From: Rostratula benghalensis
Lineage: Eukaryota; Chordata; Aves; Charadriiformes; Rostratulidae
Direction: 5' to 3'
NCBI GenBank assembly: GCA_013399305.1
Contig: VXAI01000020.1
Location: forward strand, 7,138,607-7,202,606
DNA: 64,000 nucleotides
Shown here: positions 27,974 through 38,034 of the stretch, piece after piece
Numbering within the stretch: the stretch's first letter is position 1
Layout of the letters: each line of letters begins with the position of its first letter
Translations under genes and position numbers: made by a program
The notes under the pieces: model-generated
Seen by the model: only the letters and a program-made list of their open reading frames with translations
What the model was told of the DNA's origin: nothing
Databases searched by the model: none

Positions 27974-28363
27974 CACTGTGAGGGCCAGAAGCTCCCTGGG
28001 GAGCAGGAGCAGCTTGGGCGCCTGGGACAACAGGTCAGGGGCTGGCAGCCTGTCCTGTCCTGTCCCACCATCCCAGCCAGGAGAACAGTAGCTGCAGGGC
28101 ATCTTAGCCACAGGCATGGGATACCTGCCTGAGGATGGGGCCAGGCCAGGGCCAGGCTGGGATGTTGGCCCCCAGCTCATTCCTGGCCAGGAATGGCCAG
28201 GCTGTAGGGAGCTGAAGACTGGCCGGGCTGTGGTATCACTGGGGCAGGGACTGATGGCTCTTGGGGCTGAAATGGTGTCTGGGGGCCTGGGCAGGATGGA
28301 GGTGAGGGGAGCGCTGAGAAAGCTGGGGAGGGGTAGTCAGGGCTGGCCGTGATCTCAGAGCCA
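27974..28363. other. GC-rich, CpG-poor block of unknown origin
   Basis: About 390 bp with far more G and C than the AT-rich flanks. It has repeated GGCCAGG/GGGCCAGG motifs and a perfect 16-bp palindrome, ATTCCTGGCCAGGAAT, at 28179-28194. I count only about four CpGs, so it is not a CpG-island promoter. Frames of 78 and 93 codons cross it on opposite strands, but neither resembles a known protein; both follow from stop-codon scarcity in GC-rich DNA. A CR1 fragment begins 400 bp downstream in the same direction, so this could be the remains of a GC-rich retroelement 5' region. That is only a guess. Confidence 0.5.
28179..28194. repeat. Perfect 16-bp palindrome in the GC-rich block
   Basis: ATTCCTGGCCAGGAAT equals its own reverse complement. 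The sense of this is unknown. Confidence 0.8.
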
Positions 28364-28756
28364 TGACAATATTTTTATTACCTGTGAAGATGAAATTCCT
28401 TAGAGCTTTATTTATTTAAGCCTACAACATGGTAGAGCAATTTTATTTTTCTCTATTTGAAAAGAAGCACTTTTAAATTAAATGAACGGATTGAAGGTGA
28501 TGTTTTGCATGCTATATCTGTCACTCGGGTTATGCATATATATGACTGGGAAAGAGGGTTTCTATTTATTTTTTTAGCAAGTAAGGAAGGAGTAGCTAAC
28601 AGTTTACAGTTTCTTACAGACCACATAAAGAAAAGTTTGTTCAGTAAGAAAACTGTGCAAACTTACATTGTTGTGTGGTCTGGTTGGGTCCTAGTACTCA
28701 GAATAAAATGAATCCATCAGTTGAGCCTTCCGTCTGTCATCCCTCTTCAGAGACCA

Positions 28757-29050
28757 GCTACTCCATCCAGCTCTGAAGCTCCCAATATAAGAAGGATGTG
28801 GACCTCCTGGAGTGAGTACAGAGGAGAGCCACAAAGATGATCAGATGAGTTGGATCACCTGTGCTACGAGGACAGACTGAGAGGGTTAGGGTTGTTCAGC
28901 CTAGAGAAGAGAGGGCTCAGGGGAGACCTGATAGCAGCCTTCCAGTACCTGCAAAGGGCCTACGGGGGAGAAAGGGACTTTACTGTGGAGTAGTAGGACA
29001 AGGGTAACAGTTTTAAACTTGAAGTGGGTAAATTAGGAAGAAATTGTAGG
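28757..29050 (+). mobile_element. CR1 LINE fragment, truncated at both ends
   Basis: CR1 ORF2-end sequence is recognisable: CATCCAGCTCTG, GAGAGCCACAAAGATGATC, TTCAGCCTAGAGAAGAGAGG, and a stretch resembling GACAAGGGTAACAGTTTTAAAC. The frame is broken by substitutions and small indels. Unlike the other copies it lacks the 3' UTR and the ATTCTRTG tail, stopping around 29050. That is unusual for CR1, which normally loses the 5' end, and suggests a later deletion. Confidence 0.85.
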
Positions 29051-31803
29051 ATTCTTCCACCCCTTTACTTTGAACATCTTCTATATGAATTTGGGAGTGT
29101 AGAAAGGAAGTGATTGTTGAGGTGATGTAGAACTTGGTACTAAGGTCTGCATCACCAGGCATCCTGCATCATTTATATGCCAGGGAGAGCTAAATGAGAG
29201 CCATCAAGTCCATAGTTTGTGTCCGTGTTCTTTCTCATCCCAAGTTTACTCTTAACACCCAGATGAATTAATGTTTTTTCATGAATAAAACGGTGAGCTG
29301 AAGCTGAACCAAATCCTGCTGTGCTTAATTTTCTTTACTGATTCCCTTTTATCTACAACAGATAAAAGTGAATGGATTATTGTTAATCTTAAATGAGCTA
29401 TTGGACTGATAGGTGCAGAGCTGGTGACCTTTCTCTTTTGGTTAGGGGATTGTGAGTTAACACTAGGACACTGAAAGCAACAGCAAATTATCTGGCTTAT
29501 CTCTTTCTGATATGCATCAAAATCTGTTGCTCATTCTAATGTTATGTAGTGTGACTATTTCCTGAGATAATTTTGAACCTGCTTTTCATGACTTTTGGAT
29601 TTTGAGCTAAATAGGAGTGCATAGGAGTTTCTATTTATTGACTTGGAATTTATTTAGTGAAGGATTAGCAGACAGAAAAAGAAAAAAAGAAGATACTCTT
29701 ATGTAGCATATTAACTGAGATTAGAGCCCTTTACTCACTGAACCCCACAGCAGACCCTGCAAAAATGCCTTTAAATAATACATTAATTTACACAGTCATC
29801 TGTATATATTGACCTTTTCTCTTAAGCTTTCTTTTTGCAATTATGTTTATTATCAACAGAATCCTTCAGAAATGTTTTTAATATATAAGAGCTCTATCCT
29901 TTTTTTAAAAAAAATTACATAGCATGCCTACATTTAGGAGGCAGTTTCAGTGTCTCTGAATGGTCTTGCAGCACTTAATTTCAGCCGAGATTACCAGGGC
30001 AAGACACAGTAAATAGGTGCCTTCTGAATGTGACTGACATGGATTGTTCTTTTCACCTGAGGATCAGGAAGAGGCAGTGAGACCTTGTCCTACTTATTGC
30101 TGCAGTGCAGAAGTGTGGATCTGTAACACACTGACATGTTCAACATTTCAACACTTCATATCTTCTCTCTGGAATTCTAATTTTGCTTCAGCAGACTAGT
30201 CCTGACATAGCTTCATGAAATGTGAAAGGAGAGGTGGTAGAGAAAAAAGGAAGGAGTTAGTCAGTGCTCTAATTTAATGGCCCTCTGAATTTCAATCTCA
30301 AAGTAGCACCTGTTTCTAAGATGCTTTGTTCTATATTTTAGAACAGTATCTCAGAACGTTTCCACCTGGGGGATTACAAAGCACGGAGTATGGGGGTGAG
30401 GGGATGTAAAGCCTCACTTTATTTCTGATTTAACAAGCATGAGAGCAATTTCTCAACTGTGGCATTGTTTAAACCGCAGTCAGCTTTCTGCATTATTTGG
30501 CAGGGTAATAAGTGAAGGACAGTTAGCTGCTAAGCACTGCCAGTTTTATTAGGCATTCTTTTCAAAGAAAGGTTATAGAAAATGAAGATTTTGGCAAAGT
30601 GCTTAAATTAAAATTGAGCTAATATAAGATGATTGTACATTTATTTAAGAAATTATGTCATATTAAAAACCATATATTTATGAGCAATAGGTTTCATCCT
30701 GGACAGAGCCCATCCATCAAATGAGCTGTACATTGAGAAACATGTTCTTTTAATGACTTTATGCAGCAGACTCTATGACTTCTTGCAGTTTTTCTTCCTT
30801 TTCTGAAGCAGAACTCTGTAGTATTTTACAAGATAATTTTCAAACTTCTTCCCTCTTATATTTGCTCAAACTTAGTTTGCATCAGTGTAAGTATATAAAT
30901 TAAATATTCTTTTTTTTTTTCTTAGGGTGTGGGAAACACACTCACCTATATTATTCCACTGTCATTAAGCTTTCTGATTTTGAACAACTCTCTGATTTTG
31001 GCAGACAATTCTTGTATCTGGAAGATTAGAAGAAAGAAAAAAAAAAAAAAGATGTTGAGGCAGCTCTTTGACTATATTAGATTAAATGACCTACAATTGT
31101 CAAAAAGTTGACAAATGTGATACGTTATATTCAGAATTTAGAAATGAGGAAGCTATGGGCTTGAAGTTAGAGCATAACAGCAATTTTTTCCGTTCAAGCT
31201 TTTGAATGTGTACTCTAAGATATTTCTAATAATTTTATTCAAGAATGGATGCTCTTAAACCTTATCAAGTATGCGACATTCCGTTTTTTAATGTAATTTT
31301 CAGTAATAAATTGCAGAAATTTGAGCTTGGGTGGAACTCCAGCAGAAACTGAAACTAAGACTTAATACAACTTGTAAAAAGATGAGGAATGAGACACACA
31401 CACACAAAATATTGATAATATCAGCAGATTGTGGAAGTTGGCACAAGCAAAAAGACTAGAGGTGAAAAGGGTAAGTGAGTGCAGATTTTATGTATTTATT
31501 CTTATTTATCAGCATAAATATTCTTAGCTCTATGGAAATCAGTGCAATTCATGATTGCTTCCCCAAGGAACTTAAGATCAAACTTAATAGAGAAAACATA
31601 GTTCAGTAAGACATAATATACAAATTAGCTTCACCTTCTCCATGGTCCAAATATCTTGGATGAAAAAATAGTCATTCATTGAACCAACATCTTTGGGTTT
31701 GTGTTGTTCTTATTGTTTATTTTTTATTTTTAAGCCTTTGCTTAAAATTGAAGTCAAGGAAAGGAGATAATAAAATATATGCCACATGATATAACAGCAG
31801 AAG
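29051..31803. other. AT-rich noncoding DNA between CR1 copies
   Basis: Nothing recognisable beyond short A and T runs (for example 15 A near 31038-31052). Confidence 0.5.
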
Positions 31804-32360
31804 TAGGGAGGTGATTTGTCCCCTCAGCACTGGTGAGGCCACACCCTGAGTATTGTGTCCAGTTCTGGGCACCTCAACACAAGAGAGATCTGGAGGGGCT
31901 AGAGCAAGTGCAGAGGAGGACAAAGGAGCTGGGGAAGGGTCAGGAGAATAAATCCCATGAAGAGCAATTTGAGGAGCTGGGACTGTTTAGTTTGAGGAAG
32001 AGGAGGCTGATGGGATACCTTATCGCTCTCTACAACTACTTGAAAGGGCATTGTAGAGAGGTTGGTGCTGGTCTCTTCTCACAGGTAATTAGCGATAGAA
32101 TGAGAGGGAACGGCCTCAAGCTGCAACAGGATAGGTTTAGGCTGACCATTAGGAAAGAATTTTTACCAGAAAGAGTGATCAGACACTGGAATAGGCTGTC
32201 CAGGGAGGTGGTTGAGTTCCCATCCCTGAATGTGTTTGTCATTTAGATGTGGTGTTGGGGGATATGGTGTAGGGGAGAACTTTGTGGAGTAGAGCAGATG
32301 GTTGGACTTGATGATGCCCAGGGTCTCTTCCAACCTGAATGGTTCTATGATTCTGTGATT
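31804..32360 (+). mobile_element. CR1 LINE, 5'-truncated, with open ORF2 C-terminus
   Basis: From GGGAGGTGATTTGTCC through the tail TTCTATGATTCTGTGATT this is a CR1 3' end. The C-terminal reverse-transcriptase frame stays open from the start of homology to a TAG ending at 32246 (at least 137 codons), with [19 protein letters not shown] near the start and [16 protein letters not shown] near the end. These are typical CR1 ORF2 terminal motifs. The lack of stops or frameshifts makes it less decayed than the copies at 13.6 and 46.1 kb. The polymerase core and endonuclease are absent, so the copy cannot move by itself. Confidence 0.94.
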
Positions 32361-35247
32361 AACTTCATTGAAGCCCAAAGGCATTACACTTTTGAAGCAT
32401 GTGTTCTTTTACAAAAGCCTGAAAATTACTGCAATCACTGCAAGTGATCTCACACACAGCAGTAGAGGCTAGTCAAGTATCTCATGACCTGCAATTCATA
32501 GTTTGGTGGGTTTTTTTGGTTGTTCAATTCCCTTATAAAAAAAGTATACAAGAAGAAACTCAAGTGGGGGCAAAAGAAAAAAAAAAGGAAAGCATAAAAT
32601 GTAGTTTCTAGATAACTGCTTTTAAAGCTGTTCAGTGTTGGATTTTGAAATATAATTTCTCTTGTATCAGTGGGGTTCAGGACCAACTGAGTGACAGCTA
32701 AAGTGGTTAGAGTAGTTTTTATTGCTTTAAAAGTACTTTTGTGCCATATTGATGGACTGTGTTGTACTATGCAGCCTTGTAAATATGAACATTCCCTCCC
32801 TGAGACTTTCCAGTAATTGCTGTAACAGGGTATGTCAGGGTTTTTACTTGATATTGCTTATGTGGACTATTTCAAATTCCTAAAATTCCAAGGATTTGTT
32901 GTTATTCTACAAAGATGCTATCTGATATCTTTATATCATCCTACTAACATTTATTTTTTATGATATGATCAAAATCGTAATTCAAATATTACCATCAAGT
33001 TAAGAAGTCTTACTGAATCTATTAACTGAATCTATTACTTCTGGAGGTTAGCTAATCCCAAAATAATTTTAGCATCATAATTTTTTCACATATTGGGAGA
33101 TGAAAATTCAACTTCAGTCTTAGTAAATGCTTAATTCAGCAAGATATTTAAATCTGTTTCTAACTTTAAACATGAGTATTTCTAAGTGCTAGATTCACAA
33201 AGCTGTTTCTTGGCAAAGAAAGAATAAAAGGGAGAAAGAAGGAAGGAAAAAAAAATATAGAAAGGAAGAAACCCCTTTGCTGAATCCTTAACTTAAAAAG
33301 TGAACAAAATGTAACTAAAATGTTGACCCTTTATCTACTTCCTTAGATAATTTTGTAAAGCCTTGAAGATGTATTAATTTGTACTACTGTAGCTTCAAAC
33401 TTTTAAGTATTGATTTTGTGGCCTTATTTTTATTTCATTAGGGCTTTATCCTGGTGTGATTCTATCAATTACATAGAATTATCCCTGACTCTGAAAGTAT
33501 AGATGACTATTTTGGAAGCCATAAGGGTTTATTAGGCAGTTTTGGAATATGAACCCATATACTACACAGCAGAAGGGACAGAATTATGAATCCTCTGCTG
33601 TCTATTACACTGGAAAGGAGATTTTGATGTGGAAGATCACAGCTCTGGAAAGACATATGAAGAAAATCCATATGTCCAGCTCACTCCTGCTTGCTTTACA
33701 ATAGGCATTGCACAAACTTTACCCTAAGAGTTAAATAAAGAGTTATAAGTCTCCAATGACAGATATCAGAAAATGGGAACAGAAGTTACAGGCCTGGTAA
33801 GTTCTTCCAAGTCTGAGAGGTTTTTAACTCCAGAGTACAGGAGGAGGAATTACACTGTAGAGTTTTTTGGAAGTATCTAAATGAACATGTAGATTATACT
33901 CTCATTGGTTATTTCAGTCTTGAAATTTCTGAAGGAGAGACTTGAAGTTTGTGGGTTTGTGCAGCAAAAGGAACAGTTGGCTACAAGTTTTGATGAAAAA
34001 GTAATAGAAAAGAGTTTTACCATGTAAACCATGACAGTCCAAGTGATCTGGGAATAACTACCCCATGTTCTTATTCTCTACAACTTGAATACCAAGCAAC
34101 ATTTTTATTTTCTTTTTTTTTCCAGGATAGAAGTTGTTGCTTTACTGTGTTTTTGCCAAACTATGACCTACGTGGTCTACTGCTGTGTGGAAATGTTGCT
34201 GGGTGAACATGTCTCAGGGATACCACAGCTGCTGCCCCAGGAAATGTAGAAAGTTGATCAGAAGCCATAGCAGAACAGGTTTCTAGATGGACTGGTGGGA
34301 GATATGCACAGGCAGTGAAGGTGATCTGATAAATTTGACAGCATAACGCATTTCTGAATTGGATATTGCAAGGTTGGTATCTTGGGGGTTTGCAGTGACA
34401 GAGGAATTCCTAAGGCAGATGAGTGTTGTCAAATATATTGAAAGAGACTAAAAAAATCCCATGATGTTGGAACTCTGTTTGGGAAAAAGTCCTGTTATTT
34501 AAACTTGTGATGATGCGATAGGCAACTGAGTTCTTTAACTGAACGTGTTCTGTGTACACTGATGCTATTATTTTTATTATTAGAGTAATATTTTGTACAT
34601 TATTATTTATGCCTATATAGAAAAATCCCACAAAAACTAGCCATAGACATTGTCTTCATCCGTTATGAAGACAAGCAGTACAGTATAGATAAGTGTAATT
34701 TTGAAACCTAAGAGAGCACATAAACTCCAGTGTGCTGCTGGGGAAGGTCTGAAAATACAAGCTTTGTCTTCCTGCCCTGCTCCAATGAAGGAGAACAAAA
34801 AAGTTCATTGGACTGGGAAATCTAAAGCATTTTTGAGGAGTTCACTGCCTCACTAGGGTCTTCTTAAAAATCTTATATATAACGCTACTCTCAGGCCTGG
34901 AGCAGGACTAGTCAGTTAAAAAAAGGGTGAGCAGAACTCCCATTTCCTTGTGTAGTAAATAATTAATTGAAGAAAAGTTGCTAAATGTTGTGTTTGTTTA
35001 CTGAATAGAAGGGTTTAGTAGTAGAATGTAATGACTGTCAAACAGTAGCCCAAATCTTTTGATAAACCCTCCTGTACAGAAGATGGTGCTGTGCGTTCAT
35101 ATGACCTCACCTCGCAATAACCTGTCAGGAGCATGAGTAATGGAGGAAGAATCCAGTAAGGGAAAAGCCCAGTTCTGCTGAAGGGAAAATTTAGAAGCAT
35201 ATACTTTATATTCCAGATGATAGAAGGTGGGATTACAAGGTTTCCTC
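32361..35247. other. AT-rich noncoding DNA with one exon-like patch
   Basis: No repeat family is recognised. A strong acceptor-like signal, TCTTTTTTTTTCCAG ending at 34125, precedes about 195 bp of less AT-rich sequence ending before a GT at 34321. There is no coding or expression support. Confidence 0.4.
33222..33272. repeat. Purine-rich GA/GAAA tract
   Basis: Imperfect AAAGAAGGAAGG repeats with a short AT break. Confidence 0.75.
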
Positions 35248-35840
35248 TTGCCCTGGTTTGGGATGGGACTACATCAGCTTTCTGTTCAGTGAGAGAGGCT
35301 CTTCCTTACACTTGTTGCTGTGCAGCCAGGGCCAGCTGACCTGGTTGTTTACCCTGTGGAGGGTTTGTACCTGTGGAAAGGCATGGACAGGTCAGGTGAA
35401 CCGAACAAACCAATAGGGTATGCCGTCCCATCTTAAAAGCTGAAGGAAGGATCAAGGCAATCAGAGGCTCCTGTTCAATGGGTGTTTTTGTTTGGGGAGT
35501 GATGTTTGAGGAAGATCCTGTCAGTTCATCTACCTTTGAATCACTGATTCAAAGTGAATCAGTGATTTCTGGAATCTAGTTCTCATTTGTCACTGAGGCC
35601 AGTCTGGAATTTTCCTGGTGCCTGCTGGTGATATTTTCCTGGGAACTTGATGTGGTTTTGTATATATTTATGTACATGGTATCTATTTCATTATTTTCTT
35701 TCTATTAATGATATTCCATTGAACTAGGGGAGGTTATTTTTCTAAATTCATAAATCTCTTTATCTCCCTCTTCTCCTTGGAGTGAGAGCTGGGGAGAACA
35801 TTCGTTGTCTTGCCATTTGCCAATCTGGCCCAAACCGCAA
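35248..35840 (+). mobile_element. Solo LTR of an avian endogenous retrovirus, near-complete
   Basis: The element starts TTGCCCTGGTTTGGG and ends CCCAAACCGCAA, giving imperfect terminal inverted repeats around the retroviral TG...CA ends. Flanks are TCCTC at 35243-35247 and TCCTT at 35841-35845, a 5-bp target duplication with one mismatch. Inside are a CAGCTGACC block, a TATA-like TTAAAA at 35433-35438 and a CTCTTTATCTCCCTC stretch, laid out in the same order as in the LTR at 11.66 kb, so the two are probably related. At about 593 bp it has normal LTR length. No gag, pol or env remnant adjoins it, so it is a solo LTR. It also contains a 13-bp perfect inverted repeat (35539-35567). Confidence 0.72.
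35539..35567. repeat. 13-bp perfect inverted repeat with 3-nt loop inside the LTR
   Basis: AATCACTGATTCA at 35539-35551 and TGAATCAGTGATT at 35555-35567 are exact reverse complements separated by AAG. The arms contain overlapping TGATTCA/TGAATCA motifs that resemble AP-1-type sites. That resemblance is an inference only. Confidence 0.8.
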
Positions 35841-35983
35841 TCCTTTCACAGTAAATCCAGATAGGCAGTTATTTATAGGCTATTGATGTGTCTTTACTAG
35901 AGAATACTGAGCAGAAATTAATTTTACTCAAAACTTCAGACAGAAGAGAGACTGGTATGGAGAAAGAAAAGAAAATATAGTCC

Positions 35984-36007
35984 TTTTTTTTTTTTTTTTT
36001 TTTTTTT
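35984..36007. repeat. Poly-T run (24)
   Basis: An uninterrupted T run about 145 bp after the LTR end. Read on the minus strand it would be an A-tail following a 60-codon open stretch at 35936-36121, but there is no poly(A) signal before it and the residues match nothing I know. Confidence 0.85.
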
Positions 36008-38004
36008 AAAGCTGACCTTTAAAAGAGGGACTGTAAAGAAAAGGCCCAGGTACTTGGCTGTTTCAGGCTTTACGAAGATGGTTATTCCAGTCATTGCAAG
36101 GACTGGCATGATCCATTTCATGACCCTATCACATTATGAGAAGTTGGGTTTTGAATGTAGGAAAAAAAAAAGTTTCAGAATTGTTACAAAATGAGGGTAG
36201 TACCTGCTGTTTTCTCAAACTTACACTGCAGTTTTGGCAATAGACTGTTTGCCAATTGATTTTTCTCTAAGCCTCTTAAAAGTTATCAGAGATATTAGAA
36301 GACCACGTGACTACATACGTTAAGGACATTTTGTTTTTTATCTTCGAACTATCAGTACTTCATGTGTAAAGAAATAAAATTTAGGAATGAAAGATTCTTC
36401 TCCTGTGTTCTTAACAGATGTGTCCTCTTGGTTTTGTTTCTTCCATCATCCAACAGAAATGTGAATGAAAACATCGGTGGATATTTACTAGTTGTCAGTT
36501 CTTATGAGCTTTCCCTTATGTTCTCTACCAAAGCATGCTCATGTTCAAGCGGTAGGTTACAAATTCTCATAGCAATACTTCCGTTTGACTATTAGTGATT
36601 TTTAAAGTTGCTTTTTACAGAAGTAATGCAATACTCAGGAAAAAAAGGAATGTAACTTTTGGAGTGGTTTAAACAGCAAGGAACTTAAAAATTTCTCATT
36701 AGGTGAACAATTTCTTTGAACAGAGGCTGTTATCTGTTAAAACCCCGAAGAAATACAAGAACCTGGAAGCTGTGCTGTTGCTAGGAGAGGTTGTATCAGT
36801 AGCTCATAAAAGGAATCTCAGTTTTCAAAGGAGAAGTATTTCCCAAAGTGAAACATTCTCCAGTATCTTCTTTAGAATTCTAGCTTTTACTACTTTTTTA
36901 AATCAGACTCAGTCAATTATGCTTTCTGAAGAATTATTTTAAAATATGATCAAGTATCACAGACGCAACAGGTGTAGAACAGCACTGCTGAAGCTAGAAC
37001 CATTACAAAGGATTCCCACTCAGTTTTTGTATTTCCCATATTGTTTTTTTCTTACATAGTTTCAAGCTCAGATGAAGCTGCATGATACCAAGGTTTCATG
37101 GACTAACTTGTGCTTTGGCATGTTTGTCTCGCTAAAAGAACGTATAATTGGGGGCCTCTGGGCAGCAGACTTGACATCAAGTTTATAGAACTTCAACTAG
37201 GCCATCACTTCACATTGTCCTGTATATGTCTCAGATTTAACTTGTCTGCCACTTACTCTCAGTATGTCCTTGTAGCTCACCCTGATGGCATTGCTGTCAC
37301 TTAAAATGAAAATAAGAGGCCAGTCTTTTCCCTGGGCTATGTGGATGTCAACAGTTTCTAAAAATAGTCATGTATTTTGTTCTGCTGCATGATCTTAATT
37401 TAGCTGAGCTTCCTGCCTTAATCATTCCTTTGTGACAGGTTTGCCAAATCCCAGATCCTCAGACATGCCGTAGAGCCCCACAACACCCGTATTAATTTCC
37501 TGCATCAGTGTGTTGTGCTAACATTGACTTAATTTGCTTTAATACAGTGTGTCACTGGACTCTGTTCTCTTTACATAACTCTCTTTCACTTGAGTATTTC
37601 TATAATGATTAAGAATGCTTTTAAGTAATTGCAATTCAGATGGTACCCCAAACTGTACTTAAGTAATTTGTTTTCAGTAGGCATGTCACAAGCAATGAAC
37701 TTTGATAGTTCTGGTAATGTTGTGGAAAGATTTTAAAATGCAGCACAGTTACCATAACTGTGTAACTGAAGATGTAAGGGAAGTAGCTCTTCATGTATCT
37801 CTCTCTTGTCAACATTACTGCGTAAAGCCAGCTTATCTCTAAGATTTACATCACTTCTCTTTCTCAAAGTTCACTCTTTTGTTTTCCAGGTCTGCTGAGG
37901 GTGGGAAGAAACCCAAAAATGTAAAGAAACTAGGTTCTTTCATATACCTAAAATGCTTTCCCTTCAGCTTACCAGTTATAGTTAGAATATGGAATACTAT
38001 TGAC

Positions 38005-38034
38005 AAAAAAAAAACCAACCCAACAACAAACCAA
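38005..38034. repeat. A/CCAAC low-complexity tract
   Basis: Poly-A followed by CCAACCCAACAAC-like repeats, the complement of the GGTTT tracts. Confidence 0.75.

Noticed and set aside
27899..28352. 93- and 78-codon frames on opposite strands in the GC-rich block
   Set aside because: Overlapping frames on both strands in GC-rich DNA are expected from stop-codon scarcity. There are no motifs.
27974..28363. CpG-island promoter for SNTG1
   Set aside because: GC is high but only about four CpGs are present, so it lacks the defining feature.
31833..32246. 137-codon frame as a possible host gene
   Set aside because: It is the C-terminus of the CR1 reverse-transcriptase frame within a repeat that ends in the CR1 tail.
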